A stretch of DNA of 64,000 nucleotides from Pelagadaptatus aseana. GTDB lineage: Bacteria; Pseudomonadota; Gammaproteobacteria; Pseudomonadales; Cellvibrionaceae. The stretch is from the NCBI GenBank assembly GCA_040365065.1, contig BAABNI010000006.1:1-64000 (forward strand). Reading direction: 5' to 3'. Under the pieces are notes generated by a model that saw nothing but the letters and a program-made list of their open reading frames with translations, was not told where the DNA came from and searched no databases. Below, one piece after another: positions 35,477-44,328 of this stretch. A program made the translations under genes and the position numbers. The stretch's first letter is position 1; every line of letters starts with the position of its first letter.

Positions 35477-36019
35477 TCAGGATTTCGGCGAGCCCTTAAG
35501 TTGTTCCAGTATTTGAAACGGGTTTCTCTCATTGGATGAGGCCTCTTCACCGGCTTCACCCTCGTCACCGAAACTGGTTTTACTCTGACAATTATGGTCG
35601 TGATAAGAAACCATAGGTAGCTCGAGCAATATTTCATCTTCGATAACGGTGTAAATATCTGTGACGCCCTCCCCGACAATCAATGGATCAAAGCGCTTGG
35701 GCAGATTCTTGGCCTCGTCTTCATCCCAGACGATCGCCAGATTTAACTCAGCCTCAAACGGTAGCTCCATCGACTCCAGACAGCGCTGGCAAGTAACCTC
35801 GGCGAGCCCGGTTATCTCTCCTTTAATCAGGCGAGTGCGTTGCTCATCCATACCAAAAGCCAGTGCCACATGTACTTCGGCACTGGGATTAAGTACCAGT
35901 TCCGCCACTCGAGGCATATCTGAGAAGGCTACCGGGCCTTCTATTTCGATCTGCTTTTGAGCGAATTTCCGCGGATCAAGCTGGCGCGGCAATCGTGTTT
36001 TATCTGGGGTGGTCGACAT
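35477..36019 (-). CDS. yceD: YceD (DUF177), large-subunit rRNA accumulation protein
   Basis: 180 residues. RQLDPRKFAQKQIEIEGPV at the start, VTCQRCLESMELPFE in the middle and NPFQILEQLKG at the end match E. coli YceD, implicated in 23S rRNA accumulation. ATG at 36019 fits the family; 30 further upstream codons are open but unrelated. It heads the yceD-rpmF-plsX-fab operon, and a folded element lies about 100 bases upstream. Confidence 0.93.
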   Translation of the reverse strand: MSTTPDKTRLPRQLDPRKFAQKQIEIEGPVAFSDMPRVAELVLNPSAEVHVALAFGMDEQRTRLIKGEITGLAEVTCQRCLESMELPFEAELNLAIVWDEDEAKNLPKRFDPLIVGEGVTDIYTVIEDEILLELPMVSYHDHNCQSKTSFGDEGEAGEEASSNERNPFQILEQLKGSPKS

Positions 36020-36115
36020 AAGCGCGCAATAATAGGGATCTGCAAGGCTCCTGTCAAAGGAAAAAGCCTTTAAAATCGGGGGATTAGCAATATTTTTTGA
36101 CTGGGACAAAAAGCC

Positions 36116-36166
36116 GGGGGCAAACCGAACTCCAGCGACTGTCTCAACAGTCAGCTAACAGCCCCC
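36116..36166. other. Nested hairpin upstream of yceD
   Basis: Outer arms GGGGGC (36116-36121) and GCCCCC (36161-36166) enclose an inner stem (AGCGACTGT / ACAGTCAGCT, 36134-36156, with one bulge). It could lie in the yceD leader, or be a terminator-like element without a T-tract. No known riboswitch is recognised. Confidence 0.45.
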
Positions 36167-36302
36167 AGTCAAGCACTTCCGCGGACAAAATAAACATCGC
36201 ATATTGCTTCAATAATGAACTGCAAGCTATTGAAATTTAAAGATTTGCAACCCGAAAAAACATGCTCATGAAAGAGTCTTCAATCAGCCCAAAACAGAAT
36301 AA

Positions 36303-37514
36303 TCAGGTATGTCCTTCTTCCCAGCTTTGATGCCAGCTTTCGAATGCCTCGGGCTGCAGTGGCTGGGCCACAAAGTAACCCTGCATAAAATCTGCACCAA
36401 TATGACAAGCCACATCCCACATGGATAGAGTCTCAACCCCTTCTACGACCACCTGCATGCCCAACCGCCTGGCCATGGAAATTGAAGACTCAATGGCCGC
36501 ACGTTTGGATTCATCGCGATGCAGCTCCAACATAAACTGCTTATCAATTTTGACGACATTGAATGGCAGGTGCTGCAGCCGCTCAACAGTAGAAAAGCCT
36601 GCCCCGAAGTCATCAATTGCCAGCTTTAGACCATTAATGGAGAGACGACTCAGAACTTCCAGAACGGCGGTAAAGTCCTCAACCAGCCCAGTCTCGGTCA
36701 CCTCAAGAATAACCTTGGAAGCAGGTACCTGATACTCCTCCAGTTTGCCAATAAGATACTCTGGAATTTCCAGCGTACTGAGCATGCCGGCAGAGATATT
36801 AAAGGAAATATGAGTATCGATACCCTTCTCCTGCCATGCGCGCCACTGTTGCAGCATGCCCTCGATAACAAACAGGGTTACAGGGCGAATCAAATCGGTG
36901 TTTTCGAGGGTTTCGATAAATTGTTGTGGGTAAATCACCCCCCGGCTTGGGTGATGAAGGCGCAACAGCACCTCTGCACTGTAGAGTCGACGACTGTGCA
37001 CATCAATGATGGGCTGGTAGTAGAGTTGAAACTGCTGCTCTGCGATGGCTCTCAGTAATTCATGAACTTTGACTTTGTTGAGATAGGCTTCAGTCCTGTT
37101 ATGGACCCCCATAAGCTCCTGATAGCGCTGCATCACCTCAACCACCGAGGTAACGGTAATGGGCTTGGGTACACTGCCAATAAAATCCAGCCGGTGCATT
37201 TTGACCAGGCTTTCAACGGTTTTAATGACTTTGGGTGACGTACCGCTGATCAGAATAATGGCAACATCCATTTTGCGCTTTTTGATTAAACGCAAAAATT
37301 CAATGCCATCGGTTCCCGGCATATTCAGATCGAGAAAGATCAAATCGAGCGGTAAGCCTTCATCAATTAGCTCCAGCGCCCGCTCTGCCGAGTTGGCAGT
37401 AAACACATGGGAGAGCTCACATTCATCCTTGAGAATACCTCTTAGCAAAGAGGTTATGGACACGCTATCGTCCACAATCAGACAGCGTGTCTCCTTGGAA
37501 ATATTAAACGCCAT
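36303..37514 (-). CDS. Response regulator with EAL phosphodiesterase domain
   Basis: 403 residues. Receiver domain 8-130 with the acidic pair D15-D16, phospho-acceptor D62 (FLDLNMPG) and K117 (VPKP). EAL domain about 150-400: the signature reads E181-V-L, but FNISAG, VTET, IDDFGAG, KIDK and EGVET are kept, so c-di-GMP hydrolysis is likely. ATG at 37514 was chosen; 46 further upstream codons are hydrophobic then unrelated and lack family support. No histidine kinase is adjacent. Near two other signalling genes. Confidence 0.9.
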   Translation of the reverse strand: MAFNISKETRCLIVDDSVSITSLLRGILKDECELSHVFTANSAERALELIDEGLPLDLIFLDLNMPGTDGIEFLRLIKKRKMDVAIILISGTSPKVIKTVESLVKMHRLDFIGSVPKPITVTSVVEVMQRYQELMGVHNRTEAYLNKVKVHELLRAIAEQQFQLYYQPIIDVHSRRLYSAEVLLRLHHPSRGVIYPQQFIETLENTDLIRPVTLFVIEGMLQQWRAWQEKGIDTHISFNISAGMLSTLEIPEYLIGKLEEYQVPASKVILEVTETGLVEDFTAVLEVLSRLSINGLKLAIDDFGAGFSTVERLQHLPFNVVKIDKQFMLELHRDESKRAAIESSISMARRLGMQVVVEGVETLSMWDVACHIGADFMQGYFVAQPLQPEAFESWHQSWEEGHT

Positions 37515-37654
37515 AGGCCTATAGCCGCATTCCCTGTTGGTATTATCCCTAAAGGCTATCTGGATTTTTAACAAAATCAAAGAGCGGCGCAAAAATAAAC
37601 ACAGAAAAGAACAGCAAGAAATCGAAATGACAGCTAATAACACAGATGCCATAA

Positions 37655-37673
37655 GGGCTCTGTACCAGAGCCC
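37655..37673 (-). terminator. Possible terminator after the NIT-like gene
   Basis: GGGCTCTG and CAGAGCCC with a three-base loop, ten bases after the stop. The T-tract is weak (TTATGG). Confidence 0.5.
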
Positions 37674-37683
37674 CGATTAAAGA

Positions 37684-38502
37684 TTATCGCTTAAGCTGCC
37701 ACCGAACTTCTTCAATCAGCTGATCATACTGATCGTGCAGGCCATTGAGCGCTTTGGATGCCAAATCAAAAAACTGTGAGGCCGGCATCGAAACCTGATC
37801 GAGAATGATTTGTCTTTTGACGCAATCCAATAGTTCATTGGTGGCATCAATGCACTGTTGATCCGTTCTCAATTGTGACCAGACAGAGTCGGTATTTTCG
37901 CTTACCTTCTTGCACAGATAATTCAGCTTGATACGGGAGATGCTGTCGCACTCCCCCTTGGCAGCAACACCGGTACCAACAGCGCGGGCCTGACCGATAA
38001 ATTCAGAGGCCGACAAAAGATCTCGCCAAAGTAAGTAGAATGGCTTATCTCCTTGAATTTTTAGGCTGAGCAAACCGTGATGCAGTGCCATATCATCGAT
38101 CAAGAACAGCACGCTCTGGATCAGTTTGTTGTGCTGCAGCAGATTGTTTTCCATCTCATTATGACGGAAATTGCCGGCAAGCCTGGCCCAATGCTGGTTA
38201 ATATTTTGCCAGCGCTCGCTTTTTTCAACCCACTCACCCACCTGGCAGATATCACTGATGTCACGACTGACCTGCACTTGCAGCGACTGGATTTCAGCCA
38301 GCAAGTCCATGCTGCCATTAAGGTAACCGTTACTGAGACCGCGGTGCTGTTGAATATGGGACAGCAATCTCTTCATGCTTTGCAGCCAGGAGAGACCGGC
38401 CATTTGTCTCTCATAGCGTTGTTTTACGTAGTTGTGGCGCAACAGTGCCGCCACCACAATCAATATCAACGATGCTGTAACTATCATGGCCAGATTGTTC
38501 AT
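37684..38502 (-). CDS. Membrane-anchored NIT-like sensor protein
   Basis: 272 residues. One membrane helix (3-21) then RHNYVKQRYERQ, whose charge predicts that the rest is cytoplasmic. Residues 45-64 (LLSHIQQHRGLSNGYLNGSM) match the core of the NIT (nitrate/nitrite-sensing) domain, an all-helical ligand domain; the remainder is also helical. No output domain is present. The ATG overlaps the TGA of the chemoreceptor gene (ATGA), so the two are translated together. It may act as a detached sensor for that receptor. The ligand is not known. Confidence 0.65.
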   Translation of the reverse strand: MNNLAMIVTASLILIVVAALLRHNYVKQRYERQMAGLSWLQSMKRLLSHIQQHRGLSNGYLNGSMDLLAEIQSLQVQVSRDISDICQVGEWVEKSERWQNINQHWARLAGNFRHNEMENNLLQHNKLIQSVLFLIDDMALHHGLLSLKIQGDKPFYLLWRDLLSASEFIGQARAVGTGVAAKGECDSISRIKLNYLCKKVSENTDSVWSQLRTDQQCIDATNELLDCVKRQIILDQVSMPASQFFDLASKALNGLHDQYDQLIEEVRWQLKR

Positions 38503-39641
38503 ATGGCCTCCTCTTCTTTACGACACAATTCATGCAAATGCTGGGCAATACGTGAAGACTGCTCCGCTTTATCACCATTTTCTCTGGCAACCATCGCCAC
38601 CTCTTCAATCGACTGGGAGATTTCAGCCGCAGCCTGTTTCTGCTGGACAGAGGCCTCAGAGATCGCCGAAAGCCCCTGAGTAACGGATTCTGTGTTATGG
38701 GCTATGGATTCAAACATCTCACCGGCCGATTTAACCGCAGCGGAACTCATGGAGGTTTTATTAACTACTTGATCCATACCCTGGATCACCTCATCCATAT
38801 TCTGCTGAACTTCTTCAATATTGTCTGAGATCTGTTTTACAGAGGAATAACTGCGGGTAGCCAGAGCCCGAACCTCTTCCGCCACCACGGCAAACCCCCT
38901 GCCATGCTCGCCTGCACGAGCGGCCTCAATTGCGGCATTGAGAGCCAGCAGATTAGTCTGCTCTGATATCTCGCGGATAACGTTGGATATGGTGGAAATA
39001 TTGGCGACCTTGTCATTAAGCTGTGTAATTTTCAGTTTGGTCGTGTCTATGAACGTCGTCACCTCATCCATATCACCAATGGCCTCACTGATGGCGCCAA
39101 CACCTTCATGACAGCGACCAGTATTGACTGCAGACGACTCGTAAGCCCCTTCCATACGCTGAGCAATCTCATCGATACTGTGGCTGATTTCCGTGACCGT
39201 AGCAGCTATTGTGGTTGTTGCCTGAGATTGCTGGAGGATATTCGCTGCCAGTTGCTGAGCCGTTGAGCTCAGCTCTGCAGATGAATAGCCAATTTCTGAG
39301 GCCATGTCTTTGTGCCCGGTTTTATCCCTGCGTAAATTGCTTTCAGCTTCAAGCAGAGTTTTATCCAGCTGCGCAAACCCATTCATCTGCTCGGTGAGCT
39401 GATCCGGATCCAGATGATCAAAATGGGTCAGAGCTTTTTGCAGGTGCCCCATTTTTTGAGCAGTGATCAATGGCAGGCAAAATGACAAATAAACTGCCAG
39501 CAAGAAAAACGACAGCGCAACGGCAGAATTCCCACTTACCCATTGCAACAGAACAGTGACCAAAAAAAGCAGTGCAATGATTAATGAGTAGATATTCAGG
39601 CCAACCAGCTTAACCAGGTTACCTGCAGGTATAAAAAACAT
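38499..39641 (-). CDS. Methyl-accepting chemotaxis protein without ligand domain
   Basis: 380 residues. Two membrane helices (about 12-33 and 39-60) joined by a loop of a few residues, so there is no periplasmic sensor domain; no HAMP domain is evident. The signalling hairpin is intact, with its conserved tip at 221-264 (IREISEQTNLLALNAAIEAA). No CheR-tethering pentapeptide at the C-terminus (CRKEEEAI). The overlapping downstream gene encodes a NIT-like domain and could supply the input. No che genes are in the window. Confidence 0.92.
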   Translation of the reverse strand: MFFIPAGNLVKLVGLNIYSLIIALLFLVTVLLQWVSGNSAVALSFFLLAVYLSFCLPLITAQKMGHLQKALTHFDHLDPDQLTEQMNGFAQLDKTLLEAESNLRRDKTGHKDMASEIGYSSAELSSTAQQLAANILQQSQATTTIAATVTEISHSIDEIAQRMEGAYESSAVNTGRCHEGVGAISEAIGDMDEVTTFIDTTKLKITQLNDKVANISTISNVIREISEQTNLLALNAAIEAARAGEHGRGFAVVAEEVRALATRSYSSVKQISDNIEEVQQNMDEVIQGMDQVVNKTSMSSAAVKSAGEMFESIAHNTESVTQGLSAISEASVQQKQAAAEISQSIEEVAMVARENGDKAEQSSRIAQHLHELCRKEEEAI

Positions 39642-39854
39642 AACAGAACCTCACCCTCATCCTGAGGGATCCAACAATATTCAAGCAATCCTTGCCATCA
39701 TTTATTCAGGAATACCTTTCCCTGAATGACTCAAACAACAAAAGGTATAATAGACTGAGCAAAATACGTTCCAGCACTAGAGAACGCTAAAAATGCACAG
39801 GATTGTGACGAATACACGACAAAAAAGAGATGGCGCGCCTCAAAACAACGCAGC

Positions 39855-39889
39855 AAAAAAACAGGTGAGCACCAACATGGTGCGCCACC
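39855..39889 (-). terminator. Terminator of the GGDEF-EAL gene
   Basis: TGGTGGCGCACCA... hairpin (arms 39864-39874 and 39878-39889, bulged) followed on the minus strand by TGTTTTTTT, just after the stop at 39900. Confidence 0.7.
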
Positions 39890-39899
39890 ATTCAAAAAC

Positions 39900-41846
39900 T
39901 CAAGCGCTCAAAGAGTGAGCCTCACCACACAACCCAGGAATAATGTTATCAAGCGCTTCGGCAGGCATAGGTTTGCTGAACCAGTAACCCTGCCCGAGAT
40001 CAGCCTTCATGGCAGCCAGGAGTTCGGCTTGTGCCTCACTCTCAATCCCCTCGGCGACAACTTGAATACCCTGACTGTGTGCCAAATCGACAATTGAGCG
40101 CACCAAATCGCGGCGCCTGACATCAGTTTCAATGGCATCCACAAAGGTTTTGTCTATTTTCAGTTGCCGTGGCTGAAAGTGGCTCAAATAACCCAAATTA
40201 GAGAAACCTGTACCAAAATCATCGATACTTAAACCAAAACCGGACTCGCTCAATGCTTCCAGCAATGGATGACGAGAATTAACAAAATCAGATTCAATAA
40301 TTTCTATGTCTATATATTTAGGATCGACTCGGTACTGACGACACAGACTGTTTAAAAATTTCACAAAATTGGGATCATCCAGCTGTCTGGGTGAAACATT
40401 GATCGCCACGGTAATGTCCACACCGGATTTATGCCAACGGGAAATTTGGCTCACAGCAAGCTCTGCGACCTTTTGCCCTAACAGATGAATCAGACCGCTC
40501 TCTTCCGCCAGCGCAATAAAAGTTGTTGGGATATTGAGTTTTGGGTCATCAGATTTGAGCCGCGCCAGCGCTTCCACGCCGGCAACCCGACCGGTCTGCA
40601 GATTTAATTGCGGCTGGAAATGCAAATGCAGCTGATTGCGGCGTAAGGCCAGACGCAATTGATTGATCTGCTCTGCCTTGTTCTCCATGGCTTGGGACAT
40701 TTTCGGATCATAGATAGCTGCTCTGTCCATCCTGTGCAGTTGCGCATGGGTAGCAGCTATGTCTGCGTACTGAAACAGCCTGTCGGCATCACGGGCCTGC
40801 AACGGAAACGAACAGCAACCAGCAAACGCGGATATTTGATGTCGATAACCCTTGAATGAAAAATCCTGCCCAAGGCGATCTAATAATTTACCGAGGCCAC
40901 GCTTAAGGCTGTCGTCATTTCTGCCAGGCATAATCATCAGGAAATCGCCACCCACTGAACGGGCAATGATGTCATCTGGAGCCGACTCGCTTTCAAGTCG
41001 CTTGGCCGCCATGGTGATCAAACCATCCTGAACTGAGCAGCCATGTGCTTGGCCCGCCGCGCCAATCCCAAGCAGACTGACCTTAACCAGATGAAAAGGC
41101 GTTTCACTATCAATCAGCAGCGTAATTTTCTTTAGCAGACTCTGACGGTTATAGAGCCCGGTAAGATAATCATGTTTAAGTAACCAATTGGCTTTTTGCT
41201 TTGCAGCCTGCTCCCGCTGTAATAAACGACTCGTAAATACACCACTGAAGCGCAAATAGAGAACGGAGCAAAGTGCCAGCAATACAGCAAGACAAATGGT
41301 CAACCCAACGCTTTTATTCCAAAACTGTGCTGAAGCAGCCTGTGCCTGCTGTTGAATATCATGGTAGACCTCGGCAACCAGATGCATGGGCACGTCATTT
41401 ATCATTTGCAGATCGCGCAACGCCTGCCTGATATCGGCAGCCTGACCAAGCGAATTTCTGGCCTCCTGGTAGCTGATTCTCAGAACTTCAAGCGCGTAGA
41501 TGATGTGACGAACACTTTCAGTCAGGGACAGACTATCTGACCTGACCAGCAACTGATTGGCCAATTTCATGGTCTCTACCTCACTGCCCCTGAAACTGAC
41601 CCATCGCTCTGACTCCTCAGCAGAGCCATAGTGGATCAGATACTCACCCCATTTTTTTGAGTGATTCTCCAGTGATAGCTTGAGATCAGCCGCTATCCGG
41701 GCGTCGGCTTGCTCTTTCAGCAAGTGTTGGTGTTGCCCATAGAGGAAATAAGATTGAGTGCTCAGGCCAATGGTTGCCAAAAGCAATATAAGAAGTGGCC
41801 CTGCGGCAAGACGCACCAGTATTGTACGTATGGTTTTATCTAACAA
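39900..41846 (-). CDS. Membrane GGDEF-EAL protein, GGDEF degenerate
   Basis: 648 residues. Membrane helices near 12-30 and 179-199 flank a periplasmic, helical region (35-178). GGDEF domain about 222-380: the active-site loop reads V298-G-G-D-F302, shifted against GGDEF, so cyclase activity is improbable. EAL domain about 395-640 is complete: VEALARL, AINVSPRQL, IEIIES, IDDFGTG, KIDK, AEGIE. Expected to be a c-di-GMP phosphodiesterase with the GGDEF part in a regulatory role. TTG at 41846 has GGAG six bases upstream. Confidence 0.9.
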   Translation of the reverse strand: MLDKTIRTILVRLAAGPLLILLLATIGLSTQSYFLYGQHQHLLKEQADARIAADLKLSLENHSKKWGEYLIHYGSAEESERWVSFRGSEVETMKLANQLLVRSDSLSLTESVRHIIYALEVLRISYQEARNSLGQAADIRQALRDLQMINDVPMHLVAEVYHDIQQQAQAASAQFWNKSVGLTICLAVLLALCSVLYLRFSGVFTSRLLQREQAAKQKANWLLKHDYLTGLYNRQSLLKKITLLIDSETPFHLVKVSLLGIGAAGQAHGCSVQDGLITMAAKRLESESAPDDIIARSVGGDFLMIMPGRNDDSLKRGLGKLLDRLGQDFSFKGYRHQISAFAGCCSFPLQARDADRLFQYADIAATHAQLHRMDRAAIYDPKMSQAMENKAEQINQLRLALRRNQLHLHFQPQLNLQTGRVAGVEALARLKSDDPKLNIPTTFIALAEESGLIHLLGQKVAELAVSQISRWHKSGVDITVAINVSPRQLDDPNFVKFLNSLCRQYRVDPKYIDIEIIESDFVNSRHPLLEALSESGFGLSIDDFGTGFSNLGYLSHFQPRQLKIDKTFVDAIETDVRRRDLVRSIVDLAHSQGIQVVAEGIESEAQAELLAAMKADLGQGYWFSKPMPAEALDNIIPGLCGEAHSLSA

Positions 41847-42050
41847 ACCGGACTCCAGTACACCTATTTACTGGGGCGCGCTGACAAATTCTATTGAATG
41901 CCCCAATCCGTGGACTGCAGAGTAACAACAGGCGGTGACAGAAATATGACGAAATAGAGCCTCGATCTCTTCTATTCAGAGACTCAGACACAAGGAATGG
42001 GCAATCTGCCCGTTCTATTTTAAGGCCATTTCTAAAACACCCAAAAAGAA

Positions 42051-42085
42051 AAAAGCCTTGCAAATCATAGACCTGCAAGGCTTTT
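42051..42085 (-). terminator. Terminator of the tRNA operon
   Basis: AAAGCCTTGCA and TGCAAGGCTTT (11-bp perfect stem), read leftward into TTTTTTCTTTTTGG, six bases after tRNA-His. Confidence 0.88.
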
Positions 42086-42090
42086 CTGTA

Positions 42091-42167
42091 TGGGGTGGAC
42101 GAGGGGACTTGAACCCCCGACGACCGGAATCACAATCCGGGGCTCTACCAACTGAGCTACGCCCACC
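42091..42167 (-). tRNA. tRNA-His (anticodon GTG)
   Basis: 77 bases including encoded CCA and the extra 5' G (G-1) opposite the discriminator that marks tRNA-His. Anticodon loop TTGTGAT, T-loop GTTCAAGTC. Third gene of the Pro-Arg-His operon. Confidence 0.97.
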
Positions 42168-42201
42168 ATAGAGGTGTATCCTCCGGGCAGCATTCAATGA
42201 A

Positions 42202-42278
42202 TGGCGCGCCCGGCAGGATTCGAACCTGCGACCATCCGCTTAGAAGGCGGATGCTCTATCCAGCTGAGCTACGGGCGC
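42202..42278 (-). tRNA. tRNA-Arg (anticodon TCT)
   Basis: 77 bases with encoded CCA. Acceptor GCGCCCG pairs with CGGGCGC, anticodon loop CTTCTAA, T-loop GTTCGAATC. Reads AGA and AGG codons. Confidence 0.97.
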
Positions 42279-42322
42279 AATACAAGGCCCTGAAGACCAG
42301 CCTTCCCAGGCTCTTGAAATAG

Positions 42323-42399
<77 letters not shown>

Positions 42400-42434
42400 A
42401 CTTCTCATGGACGCTGCCGTCCGAAGAGGTGCGC

Positions 42435-42463
42435 ATAATACTCATGCCCCCTTTGCCCGTCAA
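42435..42463 (-). promoter_or_regulatory. Strong promoter of the tRNA operon
   Basis: Minus-strand TTGACG (42463-42458), exactly 17 bases, TATTAT (42440-42435), then a GC-rich stretch GCGCACC. The last is the discriminator type linked to stringent control of stable RNA genes. Confidence 0.8.
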
Positions 42464-42666
42464 CACTATTTGCTTCACTTTTTTTATTTTTTTATTAAAA
42501 CCAATAACTTAGATAAAAAATCGGCGATTTGTTCAAAAATACTGCCCGGCATACTTATACATAGATATTGGACTTAACCATGGGCTATGGGAAAATACGC
42601 GCCCTTTAGATTACCACCCATTATTAACAGCCACCTTTAAATAGAACACTTAAATAGAGACCCGAC

Positions 42667-43512
42667 ATGTCCGCACTCGTTTTAGACGGAAAAGCCCTGG
42701 CGCAAAAGACCGAACAAGAACTTACCAGCCGCGTTGCCGCACTTAAGGAAAAAAGCGGGGGCCAAACCCCTATTCTTGCCACGATTCTGGTGGGCGGCGA
42801 TCCCGCATCGGCTACCTATGTGAAAATGAAGGGCAACGCCTGTACCCGCATCGGTATGGACTCCCTCAAGGTTGAGTTACCGGAAGAAACCACCACAGAT
42901 GAACTACTGGCCAAGATTGAAGAGCTCAACACCAACCCCAATGTGCACGGTATTCTTCTGCAGCACCCGGTACCGGATCAGATTGATGAAAGAGCCTGTT
43001 TTGATGCCATTGCTCTGGAAAAAGATGTCGACGGTGTAACCTGCCTTGGGTTTGGGCGTATGAGCATGGGTGAAGAAGCCTACGGCTGTGCCACTCCAAA
43101 AGGCATTATGCGCTTACTGGAAGCTTATGACATTCCTCTGCAGGGTAAGCACGCCGTTGTAGTTGGACGCAGCCCAATTCTCGGCAAGCCGATGGCCTTG
43201 ATGCTGTTGAATGCCAACGCCACGGTCACCATCTGCCACTCTCGCACCCAAAATCTGGAAGATCATATTCGACAGGCTGATATCGTGGTTGGTGCGGTAG
43301 GCAAACCAGAATTTATCAAAGCCGAATGGATCAAAGATGGCGCTGTGGTAGTTGATGCCGGCTACCATCCTGGCGGCGTTGGTGACATTGAACTGGAACC
43401 GCTGAAAGACCGCGCTGCGGCTTACACCCCGGTTCCAGGTGGTGTTGGCCCCATGACGATCAACACCTTGATTTATCAGTCTGTCGATTCTGGCGAGAAA
43501 AAGATCTCCTGA
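42667..43512 (+). CDS. folD: Methylene-THF dehydrogenase / cyclohydrolase FolD
   Basis: 281 residues. Interconverts methylene-, methenyl- and formyl-tetrahydrofolate with NADP. TYVKMKGNACTRIGM carries the catalytic Tyr and Lys, GILLQHPVPDQID, KDVDG and VVGRSPILGKPMALMLL are conserved. pabB and pabC elsewhere in the window feed the same cofactor pathway. Followed by truC 20 bases later. Confidence 0.96.
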   Translation: MSALVLDGKALAQKTEQELTSRVAALKEKSGGQTPILATILVGGDPASATYVKMKGNACTRIGMDSLKVELPEETTTDELLAKIEELNTNPNVHGILLQHPVPDQIDERACFDAIALEKDVDGVTCLGFGRMSMGEEAYGCATPKGIMRLLEAYDIPLQGKHAVVVGRSPILGKPMALMLLNANATVTICHSRTQNLEDHIRQADIVVGAVGKPEFIKAEWIKDGAVVVDAGYHPGGVGDIELEPLKDRAAAYTPVPGGVGPMTINTLIYQSVDSGEKKIS

Positions 43513-43532
43513 CCCCCGGCAGACTCTCGTCA

Positions 43533-44279
43533 ATGGAGACCCTCCCCGTTCTCTATCAGGACGAATATCTCATTGCGGTGAACAAACCCAGCGGTCTGCT
43601 GGTGCATCGCAGTGAGATAGATCGCCATGAAACCCGTTTTGCCCTGCAAATTCTGCGCAATCAGCTTGGCCAGTACGTTTACCCCGTACACCGCCTGGAC
43701 AAGCCCACCTCCGGCGTGCTGTTAATGGCCTTGTCCAGTGACATTGCCAGACAACTGAGTGAATCCTTCGCTCAACGTCAGGTGGCAAAAACCTATCATG
43801 CCATTGTGCGTGGCTACAGCCCTGAGCAAGGCTATATTGACCACCCATTAAAAGAAGAGCTGGATAAATACACCGATAAAAAAGCACGCCTTAACCGCGA
43901 ACCACAGTCGGCCCAGACCGCCTTTTCCACACTGGCCACAACCGAAATCCCGGTGTTGATTGAAACCTACCACCAAAGCCGCTATTCACTGGTGGAGTGT
44001 CAACCGGAAACCGGGAGAAAGCACCAGATTAGACGCCACCTTAAGCACATCAATCACCCAATCATCGGCGATGCCAAACATGGTCGGGGACGCCATAACC
44101 GATATTTTAAAGAGCACTTCGATGCGGGCCGACTGTTGTTGCACGCCAGCAGATTGCAGTTACAACACCCCGTTACCAAACAGCTTCTACATGTTGAAGC
44201 GGACTTTGATGCCTGCTTTATGTCTCTGTTCAAGCGCTTTAACTGGGATAATCCCCTAGCCCACTGCTCACAGCCATAA
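43533..44279 (+). CDS. truC: tRNA pseudouridine-65 synthase TruC
   Basis: 248 residues, RluA-family fold. LIAVNKPSGLLVHRS, VHRLDKPTSGVLL (catalytic Asp) and KHQIRRHLKHINHPIIGDAK with GRGRHNRYF are typical of TruC, which modifies U65 of tRNA-Ile1 and tRNA-Asp. In a row of RNA-modification genes (truC, rsuA, rsmC-like). Confidence 0.9.
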   Translation: METLPVLYQDEYLIAVNKPSGLLVHRSEIDRHETRFALQILRNQLGQYVYPVHRLDKPTSGVLLMALSSDIARQLSESFAQRQVAKTYHAIVRGYSPEQGYIDHPLKEELDKYTDKKARLNREPQSAQTAFSTLATTEIPVLIETYHQSRYSLVECQPETGRKHQIRRHLKHINHPIIGDAKHGRGRHNRYFKEHFDAGRLLLHASRLQLQHPVTKQLLHVEADFDACFMSLFKRFNWDNPLAHCSQP

Positions 44280-44328
44280 CCGTTGTGCGATAATGGTCTT
44301 TTATTTCTGAGAGGTCTCCAGTCACGCC

